Positions 1 to 11,462 of a stretch of 64,000 nucleotides of DNA are shown one piece after another. Position numbers and translations under genes: made by a program. The notes beneath the pieces were generated by a model. It saw only the letters and a program-made list of their open reading frames with translations. It was not told where the DNA came from and searched no databases. Where the stretch lies: the NCBI RefSeq assembly GCF_963576615.1, contig NC_088715.1, forward strand, positions 50,942,007 to 51,006,006, given 5' to 3'. Position 1 is the stretch's first letter. Every line of letters starts with the position of its first letter. The stretch comes from Watersipora subatra. Taxonomy: Eukaryota; Bryozoa; Gymnolaemata; Cheilostomatida; Watersiporidae.

Positions 1-876
1 GAGCTCAAAAAAGCGCAATTTGGTCACAAGCTAGCGTTGTTATCGCGCTTTTTAAGCTCATTTTTAAATATGCGATGTTAGATAGCTTATCTACCTTTCA
101 GAAAAGACTGAATTATTTTGAAAGCTGAATTTAGATAACAATGGCTTTTAAGACACCCATCTTTGTCATTCTAAATCGAACTAAACATCCCTAACTTTCG
201 TTCCTAAAAAGCTAGCATACGTCACATATTTATGGGTGGTGCTTGTTGTGCCAATTGTGTTGTTTTCGAGAACGATATTAAAACGTTGAAAAAAAGCCTT
301 CATTACTCTGAAAGTTAGTGGATCAATATTTATTTTGAGTACAAAATCGGAATCAGCGTGTCTGATTTACCTAGAAAATACGATAAAAGTTCTATGTGAC
401 AGTTATGGTTTCAGCATAGCAATGATGCTATAAAATCAGCAAGAGTATATAACTGCTAAATAAAAAATATTTACTCGCCAGTGTGCACTAACTCCATCTT
501 TTAACCATAGCATTAGGCATAGCAACGGTGCTATAAACTTAGCATAACTAGATAACTACCAAATAGAAAGTATTTACTTGCCGGTGTACGATAGTTCCAA
601 TTATTGAGCATAGCGCAAGCTTTATCAATCAGTAAACAGCTCATAGAAAGCGTTTGTGTGGCCCTTTGAAAGGAGTTTGTTAACAATAGCCATATTTGAT
701 TGCTGATTATATGGTCATCAGGGAATATTCTTTATTATTCATCTATAGGTTTGACAACAAGCTTCAGTGCTTAGTCAGTTAGATCATCTCGCATACGCAT
801 AATGTACTAAATAACTTCAAGGGCTATACTAGATGTCTATACATATTGCAACTACTCGCTGTCTGCTTCTTCAGCT

Positions 877-1012
877 ATGTTCAAGCGAAGCTTATTTACA
901 GCAGCAATTCTGTCGAGTTTTATATTGTTGATTTCTTTGGCGTATCTATGGAAAAGTCCCATTACTCTCGACAACTGCGGCGGTCAGAGCTGCTGGCTCT
1001 CTGGTGTAAAAG
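877..1012 (+). CDS. Candidate first coding exon: membrane anchor of a type II Golgi enzyme
   Basis: An ATG at 877 opens 45 codons plus one base, ending at a strong donor (G|GTAAGAG). The peptide starts MFKRSLF, then a ~17-residue hydrophobic stretch (roughly residues 7-23, rich in A, I, L, S, F), then a short stem with two Cys (DNCGGQSC). This is the cytosolic tail/signal-anchor/stem layout of Golgi glycosyltransferases. The exon ends in phase 1. The next + strand fucosyltransferase exon has an acceptor at 12645|12646 that needs exactly one incoming base (G|CA), so this is plausibly exon 1 of the gene at 12570-23849 across an 11.6-kb intron. The join is inferred from phase and protein architecture only; it could instead belong to another, unseen gene. 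Confidence 0.5.
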
Positions 1013-1154
1013 GTAAGAGACTGTACTAATCCATATATCAACCATAATCTTATCTTCTAAAATAGTTGTTGGCTCTTTGGTGTGAAAGGTAAGAGACTGT
1101 ACTAGTTCGTATACCAACCATAATCTTATCTCCTAAAATTGTTGCTGGCTCTCA
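991..1154 (+). repeat. 76-bp tandem duplication that includes the exon end and splice donor
   Basis: The motif GGCTCT followed by TGGTGT(A/G)AAAGGTAAGAG recurs with a 76-bp period (at about 995, 1071 and partly 1147). The unit spans the last bases of the candidate exon 877-1012 and the start of its intron, so a second identical donor lies at 1089. Reading past the first donor meets a TAA within a few codons, so only the first donor keeps the frame open. Confidence 0.85.
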
Positions 1155-1489
1155 GTGACAAACAGTCCCAATCCCAATTTGCTCACAACTGTAAAGGTGC
1201 ATTGGTTATGCTACCAGTATTGTTGTGTTCAGGTTTCAAAACATCTGGCAGACGCACTGAGTATAAGCATGGTATTAAAAATATGTAAAGAAATATTTTT
1301 CTTGATTTCCTTAGATGCAAAAGAGAAAGGATTTACTGGTTCTACTAGGCGTGCTTTACATAGGTATGAGCTGTTTATGATAAATGTTTATGAAAATACA
1401 ACAATGCATAAGGTGTTTCTTTGCTTGCAACAAAGTTCAAGTATTACAAGCAAAAAATATTAATCTACATATCTATCTATATATTTCTC

Positions 1490-1872
1490 AAAGGTTGTGT
1501 GTGCGTGTGTGCGTGTGTCATTCCGGCTATAGCTATTAAAATTTTGGAATCAAGAATCCGTACCGAAAAAGGATTGATTTTGGACTCTCCCGTTCACCAA
1601 TCCGACACCATACCAACTAGGCTACAGAGATTAGTTTGTTTGCTAGCCGATATATGTCGATGTATTGGAGCAAATACCCAATGGCTTTGCATACTAGGCA
1701 GGGTGATTGCATAACGTGAGAAGAATAGCTCTCATTAGTAAGCTTACTCAAATTTTTCATTGGAAATGTGCCAGGCTAATAGCAAGTGGCAGGTAACTCT
1801 CATTACTTTTCATTGTTTATAAACTGATTTTTAATACTCGGGCAATGCCGGAAACACAGCTAGTATATATAA
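1490..1872 (-). repeat. SINE-like dispersed repeat (family A), minus-strand copy
   Basis: This is the reverse complement of the repeat at 11697-12105. On the minus strand it begins with an ACTAGCTGTGTTTCCGGC-like head, continues through a TAATGAGAGTTACCTG block and a degenerate tRNA-like A/B-box module (minus strand, around 1580-1650), and ends in a GT-rich tract (1497-1520). The 97-aa + strand ORF here is an accident of the repeat. Confidence 0.75.
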
Positions 1873-1974
1873 ATCTAAATGTTAGTTTGGTGGTCTGTCA
1901 CGCGCCTGGTTTTAGCGATTGGTTAAAATACGCATACTTGAACTACTAGAAAAACTTGTACTAGCACACTTGAA

Positions 1975-2240
1975 GTACTAAAAGAAAAATATATGCCCAG
2001 ACTTCCCCAATAATGCTTTAAATATATGTACATATAGCATAAACCTAATTAAACTTACAACACACAAAGAAATAAACAAACAATTTCATTTAAAAATTAG
2101 AACGGTAAATATTTTATATGTTGATTAAAACAAATTTTCTGTGCAAAAATTTTTTTATTATTTATGCAACGCAGAGCATTCAGCTAGTCTGAATTAAAAC
2201 ACAGCAAAAAATATCTAGTAGAATGGTTTTGAGTCATTGC
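1975..2240 (+). repeat. Dispersed repeat (family B), first copy
   Basis: About 260 bp resembles 20030-20240 in the same orientation. Shared blocks include AGAAATAAACAAACA, TTCATTTAAAA(A/G)TTAGAA and AATGCT(T/A)TAAATATAT. Both copies lie a short distance beyond a family A repeat. No ORF or terminal structure was recognised. Confidence 0.65.
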
Positions 2241-2249
2241 CAATGTTTA

Positions 2250-2860
2250 TTTTTGCATTGAAATAGTTTTTAGGCGCTAGCTTGCTTGACTCTTGACTTT
2301 TGAGAAAAACTTTAAAGTTAACTTTGAGAAAGAAACTACTTGAATATTTAAAAGTTACTTATAAAAGACCAAAATGAACATAGAAAAACTTATGTCAAAC
2401 AACTGAACTACGCCTGTGCTCTGTAAGTATACTAGTGTAATGAAAGAGGCTGACTTTTTATGTGCCTGGAGTTGTCGCTTCAATAATGGAGTATTTTGAT
2501 TAAATTAATTGATTCACAATTATGTTAACTTTATATCTATTATTTTGACCTCATAGCATAATCTCTCCTCTTGACTTCTCTAAAGATGGATCATTGTTCT
2601 TGCCGGATTATAAAATTTGAATTGCAAATAGACGATAGTAGGGTGGTATCACTAAACCTATAGTCGTAAAAACCCATTTATTGGACTATTGTACAAACGC
2701 AGCCATTCATTGGGCTGTAGGGCCATTTATTAGGCTCAACTGCTATTTGCACAATTAAGAGCTATATACTTGCTAACAAACAATGTCATTATGAGTTGAA
2801 AGTTGGAACAGAACTTGTCTGCTGCAGTCTTTATTCAAGTGCAGTTTAGAGCAGACTTTC
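2250..2860. other. No gene recognised
   Basis: AT-rich non-coding sequence between family B and the 39-bp minisatellite. I see no long ORF, splice-bounded exon or inverted repeat. If exon 877-1012 belongs to the first fucosyltransferase, this is part of its intron 1. Confidence 0.5.
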
Positions 2861-3430
2861 ACAAACACAAAAGTGAAACAGCTGTTATTTCTAGCTTTGA
2901 CTAGCACTAAAGAATAACTAAAATTATTACAGGTTTCGGCAAACACCAAAGTGACACAACAGTTATTGCTAGCTCTGACAAGGACTGAAGTGAAACAACA
3001 ATTATTACTAGCTCTGACAAGGACTAAAGTGAAACAACAACTATTACTAGCTCTGACAAGGACTAAAGTGAAACAACAACTATTACTAGCTCTGACAAGG
3101 ACTAAAGTGAAACAACAACTATTACTAGCTCTGACAAGGACTAAAGTGAAACAACAACTATTACTAGCTCTGACAAGGACTAAAGTGAAACAACAATTAT
3201 TACTAGCTTTGACAAACACTAAAGTGAAACAACAATTATTACTAGCTCTGACAAGGAATAAAGTAAAACAATAGTTATTACTAGCCCTAACAAGGATTAA
3301 AGTGAAACAACAGTTATTACTAGCTCTGACAAGGACTAAACTAAAACAACAGTTATTACTAGCTTCGACTAACATGAAAGAGAAACTACATTTGCTACTA
3401 GCTTTTACAAACACTAAAGTGAAACAACAG
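2861..3430. repeat. 39-bp minisatellite, about 14 copies
   Basis: The unit GTGAAACAACAACTATTACT plus AGCTCTGACAAGGACTAAA (39 bp) repeats with few changes from about 2990 to 3200 and more divergence at the edges. The period is a multiple of three, so both strands stay open: a 107-aa + ORF and a 213-aa minus ORF with a 13-residue repeat. No start context, splice context or homology supports translation. Confidence 0.93.
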
Positions 3431-4402
3431 ATTATGGCTGAGCCCTGTTAAGAAGTAAAAGTCAATAGTGGTACAGCGAGATGATTGGTCAGATCACAAA
3501 ATCATACCATTAAAAACAATTAATATAATTTTTTTAAATAACTTATCTCTCATAAATATGAATAACAGAACGAAAGATTGTTGAATTAATTATGTAACAA
3601 TAGCCAGCTCCTTGCTAGATAAGAATACAAGTAGAACTACCCCTTCGTCTCATCTCTATGAGACCGTGTTTGCATCATCAGTTGGAGTATTTCATAGGGG
3701 TTTTGTAGCAGGTTATCAAGAGAAGTGGAAGAGTTAAATGGCTGGTGAATAAAAGTTGTTGCTATTATTGATAAGCTTTTGTTAATTACAGCAAAAGCAA
3801 AAGATGATGCAAAACATTAATTTTAGTCTATAACATTCATTTGATAGTTAATGTAAGACAATCTGATAATGTAACATGTAAATTCAGGACTTACTACTAA
3901 AAACTGGTTGGTTTAAGTTTGGCCTTTCTTTAAAAAAACCTAGTTTTGAAGCTTCAAGTTACAGGTCAAAGATATCCTGCAAAGGCTAGTGAATTGCTAC
4001 TTCAGTATGAGTATATTCGTGTGAAAAACATAAGTCACCAAAGGTTCTTAGGTTTAAATTTAATGTTATACAACTTGTATAACTAGCTTTGTTTCATTTT
4101 AATGGACTAAAACTTGATTTTAAATGGCAGTTATGCATCGAAGAATAATCTGTCAGCATACTATGACTCCTCCAGTGAGGTGTGCCAGCTGATCAACTTT
4201 TTATTACCACTTTTTAGTTCACAAGTTGGATAACTATAGGTTTTCCAAGCCTTTTCTGATTGGAGGAGCAACATTTATATCCCGTTATAAATATTAAAAT
4301 GTTTGGGCTGTTATTATTGGTGTTTACCTGAGTTTGTTTATTTCATGCTAAAAAATGCTATGGTATAATTCATTTGAAGTGGTCAAACCTCCATTTGAAA
4401 AC
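3431..4402. other. No gene recognised
   Basis: Non-coding, AT-rich sequence. I see no repeat copy, hairpin or splice-bounded ORF that I can support. Confidence 0.5.
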
Positions 4403-4407
4403 TTTAA

Positions 4408-5283
4408 GGTTGACTTGCAACAAATTTCACATTACAGCTATTTGGTATCAAAAGATTCACCATGTCTTACTCTGTTGTGTTGTAGGTGCCAAATGTGTGG
4501 AAATGTGATTACAAGCTCTTAAAATCTCAAAAACGAAAAGCCACCGTAGATTGGAATCTGTCTATTTCTCTGACGTTGTCATTACAGTTTGGTTATTGTT
4601 TTGTCACGTGATGTTTTCACGTGAATTGAAAGGCCAATAAAAAGCTCAATATAAAACTTATCGTAGCACTAGTTTATGACAAACACTTCGGGTTTTACCG
4701 AAGACCCTGTGTCAAATATAGATGCTCGCTACTTTACAGTTTTGTTTCGACTTGGTCTAATCGTCTAGTCGTAATCTGATCATGTGACCCAATACTTCGC
4801 AAATAATTTCTGCAGCATTTTGTGATTATCACAGGTGACCAACAGGCTCGTCATGATTATCAGACAATGATATGTACTCCTTCGAGGTAAAGTTAAAAAA
4901 TTAAACGAATTTTTACGGTAAGTTATAAGATATCACTGCTAAAATTGACAGCATTACAATGACGATAAAACAGACGCGTAAGAACAATAGACATGGTTTT
5001 ATTGAATACGTGGAGTATATTTGTGAAAATATTTCGACGAATAAGGTCGCATGAAAGTGTAAACAGAAACCATCTACCACAACTACATCCCATTTGAGCC
5101 GTTTTGGAAGGAGAATCCAAACAACGGCGGTCTCGTGTGGCTGCGATTAACTGTTCGTTTTTTAGTTTTTAAGAGCCTGTAATCACATTTCCACATATTT
5201 TGCACCTACAACACAAAAGAGTAAGACATGGTGAATCTTTTGATACCAAATAACTGTAATGTGAATTTTGTTGCAAGTCAACC
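4408..5283. mobile_element. Non-autonomous DNA transposon with ~130-bp terminal inverted repeats, TTTAA duplication
   Basis: Both ends carry the same sequence in opposite orientation: GGTTGACTTGCAACAAA..., then blocks such as TTTGGTATCAAAAGATTCAC, CATGTCTTACTCT and GTGGAAATGTGATTACA. The arms match for about 130 bp with few mismatches. The direct repeat TTTAA flanks the element (4403-4407 and 5284-5288). The 876-bp interior encodes nothing recognisable. A deleted copy is at 35632-35788. The superfamily is uncertain. Confidence 0.9.
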
Positions 5284-5494
5284 TTTAAGGTGTTTTCAGA
5301 TTTCAGGTATGTAAAAGTAGTTGGAAGTAATCAGATTTCAAGCTTTCACAAGCATTGGAGAATTGCCATACAGTGTAGCTTAGGCTTTGAATGAGGTACA
5401 CAAGTTTACACAATAGCTGAGTGCAGTGCATTGATCGGGGCCAAGCATTGTCAGTGCATTGTTAAAAACTGCTGTGGAATTCTTTACAAGTTCT

Positions 5495-5830
5495 TTTGAG
5501 CTATGATAACCAAATGCTTGTTTTATAACAAACAACATCAGTTTATGCTAAGTAGATTTTATTAGATTTACTCATGGGAAATCAATTGATTAATAGGCCT
5601 GTCTGTCACATATCGCTAAAAGAGATATGGTCACAAACCGCTAAAAGTGATGCGGTCACATATCATTGAAATTCATGCGATCACATATCGCTGAATGTGA
5701 TTTGGAGAGGACAACTTCGAGTGAATAGATAAACATAGGATTAACTGAATGTATTTAGTATACCTCATTTCTTGATAAATATTTTCCCAATATTTTGTCA
5801 CATTTTCTCCTTCAAGTATGGATAGAAAGT
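5495..5830 (+). repeat. Dispersed repeat (family C) with a ~27-bp internal tandem block
   Basis: GATAACCAAATGCTTGTTTT and later blocks ending near TGAATGTATTTAG recur in the same order at 16345-16560. Within this copy, 5605-5705 holds about four units of a GTCACATATCGCTAAAAGTG-type motif; the other copy has one. No coding potential is seen. Confidence 0.6.
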
Positions 5831-6240
5831 CTCATATGTCTTTAGGAAAGTAGAACCAAAAACAAAATTGTTATTTCTTTATCGAGAGGTTAGGTTTTAC
5901 TTGAAGCTAAAGATAAGCAGCCACTTCAATGACTTCATTCCACTAGAAATAGTAAAATTGTTAGCCTTGTTAATTTCCGTGTTTGATTGACTTAGTATAT
6001 TGGGAATACTATGTTGCTGCCAGTTTTTATGCAATAACATAGAAAAACCTATCCAGCAGAAAATATTAATAGCTCACTTGAGCCACTAAGTATGAACCCT
6101 GCACTTGAACAAATCTAACATTGCAAGTGCGCAGACTGAATGATAATATGACAGCAACCCACAGAACACCTGACAGAACCCACAGGGTATGTTTGTGAAG
6201 CTTGAATAAAATCAGCTCAAAACTGTTGAAACACCATTCA

Positions 6241-6360
6241 CACAGACACTCACACGCACACGCACACGCACACGCACACTCACACGCACACGCACACAGA
6301 CACTCACACGCACACTCACGCACACACGCACACGCACACACACATACACACACACGCACA
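6241..6360. repeat. (CACACG)n / CA-rich microsatellite
   Basis: About 120 bp of ACACGCACACG and ACACTCACACG runs. It produces a Cys/Val/Ala-rich minus-strand ORF that is an artefact. Confidence 0.95.
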
Positions 6361-6763
6361 CCTTATTAGCATAGAGAAGTAATGAAACTGTCTTGACAGC
6401 TTCTTCTGCTCACCTTAAACCCGTTCAATCAGTCGTGGTTAAGAATAAAGAGGGTTTTTGATTGATCGAAATATATTGAGTAATACTAATACTAGAACTC
6501 TAATACTGCATACTGTGCAGTGCTCTCTTAAATAGAGCGAACCACACTTGGCCTATATGGGTATTAGAGAGATGGCTGAAGTATGGATCACACGACCACC
6601 TGTTAAAGGATGTCACACAACATTGATAAAAAAATCTCATGTCAGCTTCATTGCGAATATAAATATTCATTCTTTGACTGCTGCAGCTCGAAATAGTTTA
6701 ATTCTACAATGAAAGATTCAGATTTGATTCAACAACCGTTTTCATAATTTAAAACAGTTATCA

Positions 6764-7214
6764 AAGATGAACTTACACAAAGGATATTTTATCAAAAAGT
6801 ATCAGTATTTTTTACCATTTGCGATTGTTTGTTATGTTTGAGGTGATCTGATTGTCAGGATGTTTCAAGATTAAAATCGAAAAAACTTGATCTCGATTAA
6901 AACGCTCAGATCAAATGAAAGTGCAATGATGATATCTATAGCTGCCCAGAGACTGACAGAATAGAGACGCGAAGTGCTGCAACTTGAGCGAGTTAGTCGA
7001 TATCAACTATCACAAAAATACGTTTAGCAACTAATGACATCATTTCTGCACACATTTATTTTCTGAGCATGTTAATCGGGAGAAAGTTTTGTCGAATTAA
7101 ATTTTTAAACATCCTAGCAGTCAGATCGCCTTAAACATTAAAACAGTCACAAATGATAGAAAAATACTGATACTTTCTGATAAAATCTATTAAGATTTTG
7201 TGTAAGTTTATCTT
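6764..7214. mobile_element. MITE (family M), full copy, ~150-bp inverted arms
   Basis: Starts AAGATGAACTTACACAAA and ends TTTGTGTAAGTTTATCTT. The arms continue through TTTATCA(A/G)AAAGTATCAG, CATTTG(C/T)GA(T/C)TGTTT, GATGTTTCAAG and further, giving a nearly fully palindromic 451-bp element with a short unique centre (AGACTGACAGAATAGAGACG). Other copies are at 45576-46002, 62652-63142 and, broken, at 11463-12549. No ORF. No certain target duplication. Confidence 0.88.
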
Positions 7215-8700
7215 CATGTATAAAGTTTTATAGCTCAAGTTCAGAAAAACAGTCAAGTATACAGAGCATTTTTGTACTTATATATGGTAATATGACATCG
7301 AAAAAGCTTGATACCAAAACATTTTTTAAAGTAATTATGGAGCAGAAAATCAATAGCTTTTGTTTACAAGCTTTTGAACAGAAAGTTAAAATTCAAATCT
7401 GTGGACTAACATGGTGTTCTCTGTTCAGAAGTAAAAGGCTTTAATTTTACATTTGCAAATTGATTTTTTGTGCTATTTTGAAAGTTTTCCTTTGGTTTGA
7501 ATATTTGAAATTTGGGCAAATCGGCCATTGCTATGCATTTAAATACAAGTATATATAAAATCCTAGCAAACTGTAATGGTAAAATTGACTCAGAATGCTT
7601 GATCCCAAGTGTACTCAGAATGCATAGTTAATAGACGGAGTTGAATTTCAAATTCATTCAATGCTGGATGGTTAAGTGAAAGGCAGGCACAATGCTTGTC
7701 ATTTTGTCGCAGACCCCTTTGACCAGCAAACTGTAAAGGGAGTAGTAAGTGAAATGATTCCTTCTATTGAAAACCATGTTAAGCCCATCAGTCGAAATTA
7801 CAAATTGATCAATGAGTTTTAAATTACACTGGTCGACAACAATTTGCAGACAATAGACTCATATCATCATGAACGGGAGGTAGCCTTTAGCTCACAGCAA
7901 CTCTCGGCTAGCAAGCTTCTTAACTTTTACAAAAAGCTCTCTACAACAAAGGATTTTATTTTCTATAACTTAAAATCATTAAAACTTTTGCCCAAAAGAT
8001 TTACAAAAGTGTTTTATTTATATAGAACACTATCATTTTATTTATTTTGTATATTAAATTAATGTACCTTTGGCACTTGAACATTATATTTTTATTTACT
8101 CAATGTAATGTAGTTTGAACTGATCGAACTTGTCTTATGAGACAAAAAGCCAATGATTACCTACACCTTGTTAATAGTAAATAGCTGCCTTTAAGCTTGT
8201 TCTGATTGTTTCCTATTTTATTCAACTGTTTGTAGTTTTTACACATATTTTCTATTTTATTGCATTACATAGTTTTACATGTAGCACACACTGAAGAAAA
8301 CTTTAGTGATGACAACTTGAGTAGCTTGTTTGTTGTTTTTACACACAAGCTGCAGGTTGTGTCTCAATTCTTAAAAACGGTATCCGATACTTCACCTTAA
8401 ATCCTCTCTTTACCAACATATAGAGATTTACATGCAAGTAAATAGCTTTAGCTTTTGAAGCCTTTGTCATATGGCAGCCCAAGAACTGGTGCATATTTCA
8501 AAAGTGTTGGCACCGCATTTTGTTCAACTCACAGAGACCCCCAAGAGAGAACAGCTTGTTCAGTTCAAATACTAACCACGAACATTTTTACTTTCTAAAA
8601 TAATGTCTTTAGCTTTGTCAGCTATGCTAAGATAAACTTTTAATCTACATCTTCATCATACACTGCCAATGATAACTTTTCCAACTAGCTTTAAAGGTAA
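7215..8700. other. No gene recognised
   Basis: AT-rich sequence with short spurious ORFs only. No repeat copy was identified with confidence. Confidence 0.45.
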
Positions 8701-8708
8701 TTATCTAG

Positions 8709-8975
8709 ATGAGAAAAGTTTATGAGAAACAGCTTCTGAGAAACTTGGTGATAATGAATCGCGGATGTGATGTGAACAGATTATATCCAAGCAGTAATAA
8801 TGGTGATAGAGGACTGGTATCAATTGCTGAACAAGTAAGGGTAGAAGCATACAGCCTGTCAGACTATTTAAAAAGGACATATGTAGAAGAACATTTAGTG
8901 ACAAATGGTTGTTCGAAAGGTAAAACTGTGATAGGACTCAGGACGAAGACGGCAACTGAGAAGACTGATGAATAA
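8709..8975 (+). pseudogene. Fragment of an RLE-type non-LTR retrotransposon ORF
   Basis: An 88-codon open segment contains RLYPSSNNGDRGLVSI followed by VRVEAYSLSDYL. It lines up with the segment just after the reverse transcriptase in the large element at 49985-53265 (RLYLNRKDGGRRLKSV, then VKEEKQSIKAY): same spacing of RLY, G-R-x-L-x-S, V and E. This part of the polyprotein sits between the RT thumb and the CCHC finger. Only this piece remains, without RT or endonuclease motifs, so it is a dead fragment of a different, diverged element. The alignment was done by eye. Confidence 0.6.
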
Positions 8976-9039
8976 AAGCGCAACATTATAAGTGTCAATA
9001 GAATCTTCTCCTTCTTTCGACTTTTCCTATTTAAGAGTC

Positions 9040-9235
9040 ACTGTCATAAATGGTGTATCCTGAGTATATTGGCCATTTGCTCATGGGATTTTGGCCTGTG
9101 GCTAGATGCCATTCCTAACACCACCAATGGTCCTTCTGTCATTTGAGCCACTGCCCATTATGATTACTGATGGTATGCCAGTGCACTTACCACTGAACCA
9201 TGGCTGCTTCCAGCCGTGGTTCAGTATCTTAGAGC
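9040..9235 (-). repeat. tRNA-related SINE-like segment, minus strand
   Basis: Read on the minus strand, 9150-9215 contains ATGGTTCAGTGGTAAGTGCA, a good tRNA A-box (D-arm) match. The head also forms a hairpin (ACTGAACCATGGCTG against CAGCCGTGGTTCAGT, around 9191-9225). No intact B box was seen. Confidence 0.5.
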
Positions 9236-9900
9236 TCTTACTATTGATAAAACATGGGGAAGAATAAAACTAGCTTTTGATTGGTTGGTAAACACAGGGT
9301 GATAGGAAAAAACCAGGTGCTGGCTGCTACAGAAGATTAGGCACTTCTTACAAGAAGTTTTAAGATGCATGTGATAGAGGAGCAGATATTTATTTGCTAT
9401 AGGGAAGCTATATTATTTCAGAAGTACTAAATTATCGCAGATGACTCCGAAATATTTTGCGCATGATCGTATGATGTACACATTCTGTCAGTTTACAAAG
9501 CTTTTCTGAGAAGAATATTACCAGAGAGGTGATCATATGGTTTTAACAATTTATTAGAAATTATACACTGTTTGTGGAGCTCAGAGGAAAAAACTGCTAT
9601 GAACATCAAGCAGATGTTGTTTCAAAAAATGCCTCAATACAAATTTTACTGGATTTCAAGTGTATGCGCCAAGAAAGTTATATAAACAAGAAGGTAAAAT
9701 ATTGTTGCCGCTAACAAGCTGAATTGAGAAGCCGTTGTTAATTAATATCGCCAATTTTAGCAGTTGGTGAATAAAGAAAACAAATCAGAGAAAATGGAGA
9801 TGTACCTTAACTAGAATTTACTCGTGTGCAGAGAACTGTAAAAAAGGATGTCTTCGATGTGATTTGAGCTCGCATTGTACAACTCAAACTTATTCTGCGT
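9236..9900. other. No gene recognised
   Basis: Non-coding sequence without a supported repeat or exon. Confidence 0.4.
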
Positions 9901-11450
9901 GAATCACTCGGCAGCCAGATCGGTATGGAGAGTGGGCGTGGCTATCGGCAGTGGCAGCCAATAATGAAAACTCCCTGCAAGATTAGTGGGCCAAGGTCAT
10001 TTGCTTCTTCACCTTACAGTGATCAAGTACTCTCCCGAAGATATACCGATATCCACGCCGCAGACACCGATCTAGTTACTGACAAACCTGTTGACATGAC
10101 TCGACCAGGTGAGACAGTAAACTCTCTTGCGATATGTTGAGCCTGTAAGAGTCAATGGAGACAGGGGAGAAAAAACTTTTAGCAGGCCTGCTGAACTCGG
10201 ATGAGAATTCTGCATCCATGTGTAAGAGCACGAGCCTGGCTAACTCAGACAATGCAGTAGAACTCCCTTCCCACCAGCAACTAACAAAAAAAGTGCACTG
10301 GTCAGGCGGCTTCCATGGGCAAATCTGTTTCACACAAAACGCTCATGTTGAGTCACACCTGGTTGGCACTCTGCTTCTGAGCAATCAGCCAATTCCTGCT
10401 TGAAGCATTTTTGTCAAGAAGATGCTAACCAGCCAACTGAGTGAGCTGAGTGAGCCGAGTGAAGCACCCCTCGAGATGCACGAGAAATGGAGGATGTAGA
10501 GAGCGCCGAGTTAGTTGTGCAAGCCCAGCCTTGTTTAAGCTTGCTCGGATCTCTTGTGTATCAGAGACCGAGGCATTGAAACAATGGCCTTGACTGAAAC
10601 ACCAATCCAGAGGGTATGAGCGCAAATAGTGAAGCTCTCTGCCAAGTCGAAGAAGGAAGTAGTCTTGGTAGAGCGGTACTTCAGTGGCGGCACTTGAACC
10701 AAATTGACCGAGGCATTGTGTGAACCCAGAGCTTGTGGCTTGTGTGAAATCACTACTCGCACCCAGCGGAATAGACAACCTGTCCTCCAACACTTCACTA
10801 TCTATATGTGCCCCTGCTGCTGGCAGCACGTCTCTTGTGACTAAGTAATGTCACACAGGAGGGCATGCGAGAATGCTGAGTGTGAGAGCATTGTCTACTC
10901 AGTGGATGAAGCCAGGTGGCTTCCTTTTTATGCAGACCAAAGGATGGCCAACCGACCTTCTGATGAAGCCGTGTACCCCTACACTGATCATGCTGACCGT
11001 TCATTAGAGGGCTGGCAGTCAAGTCAGCCTAAAGAAATTGACCAAAGAGAATAGGCAATTCAACGAAGTGCAAGCTGACTTGGTGATTGTGGGCTGCCTT
11101 TTCATGGCTAAGCCAACCTAAATCGCTTGAGCCACATGCTGCTAGCTCACCTCTTTAGATGAGGACAACAAAGGAACTGCCCGAGAGTCCTCCTATTTAA
11201 CTTAGGGACTGAGCAGAAAAATCTCTGACATGGACCAAGTCCTGCGCTGACAGATTAGCTCACTTGCTAAGAGGGTCGACAGCCGATGAGCTCCTCTATC
11301 GTCAGCAGGAGAAGAGAGCAAGCCAGCTGTTTGAAAACAGTCACCGCTGGCAGGAGCTAGCGTTCCGTACTGCCTGTCTGATAGTGTCCCAGAAGCTTTC
11401 CGAAGAGGACTAGAATTTGGGGAGTCAGAGGCGATGTTTAAAGATTCAAG
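9900..11450. other. GC-richer segment of unknown origin
   Basis: This stretch is clearly richer in G+C than its surroundings and carries short overlapping ORFs on both strands (134 aa on minus at 10425-10829; 82 aa on plus at 10155-10403). None shows a known motif and none has convincing splice borders. Local GAGTGAGC(T/C)GAGTGAGC repeats lie at 10438-10462. It abuts the broken family M MITE. A decayed retroelement is my best guess, but no protein signature supports it. Confidence 0.35.
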
Positions 11451-11462
11451 TCCAATTATGAG

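Noticed and set aside
2773..3414. 213-aa minus-strand ORF with 13-residue repeats
   Set aside because: It follows from a 39-bp tandem repeat whose period is a multiple of three; the opposite strand is open as well, and there is no gene context.
10425..10829. 134-aa minus-strand ORF in the GC-rich block
   Set aside because: No motif, no splice context, and competing ORFs on the other strand; only the base composition is unusual.
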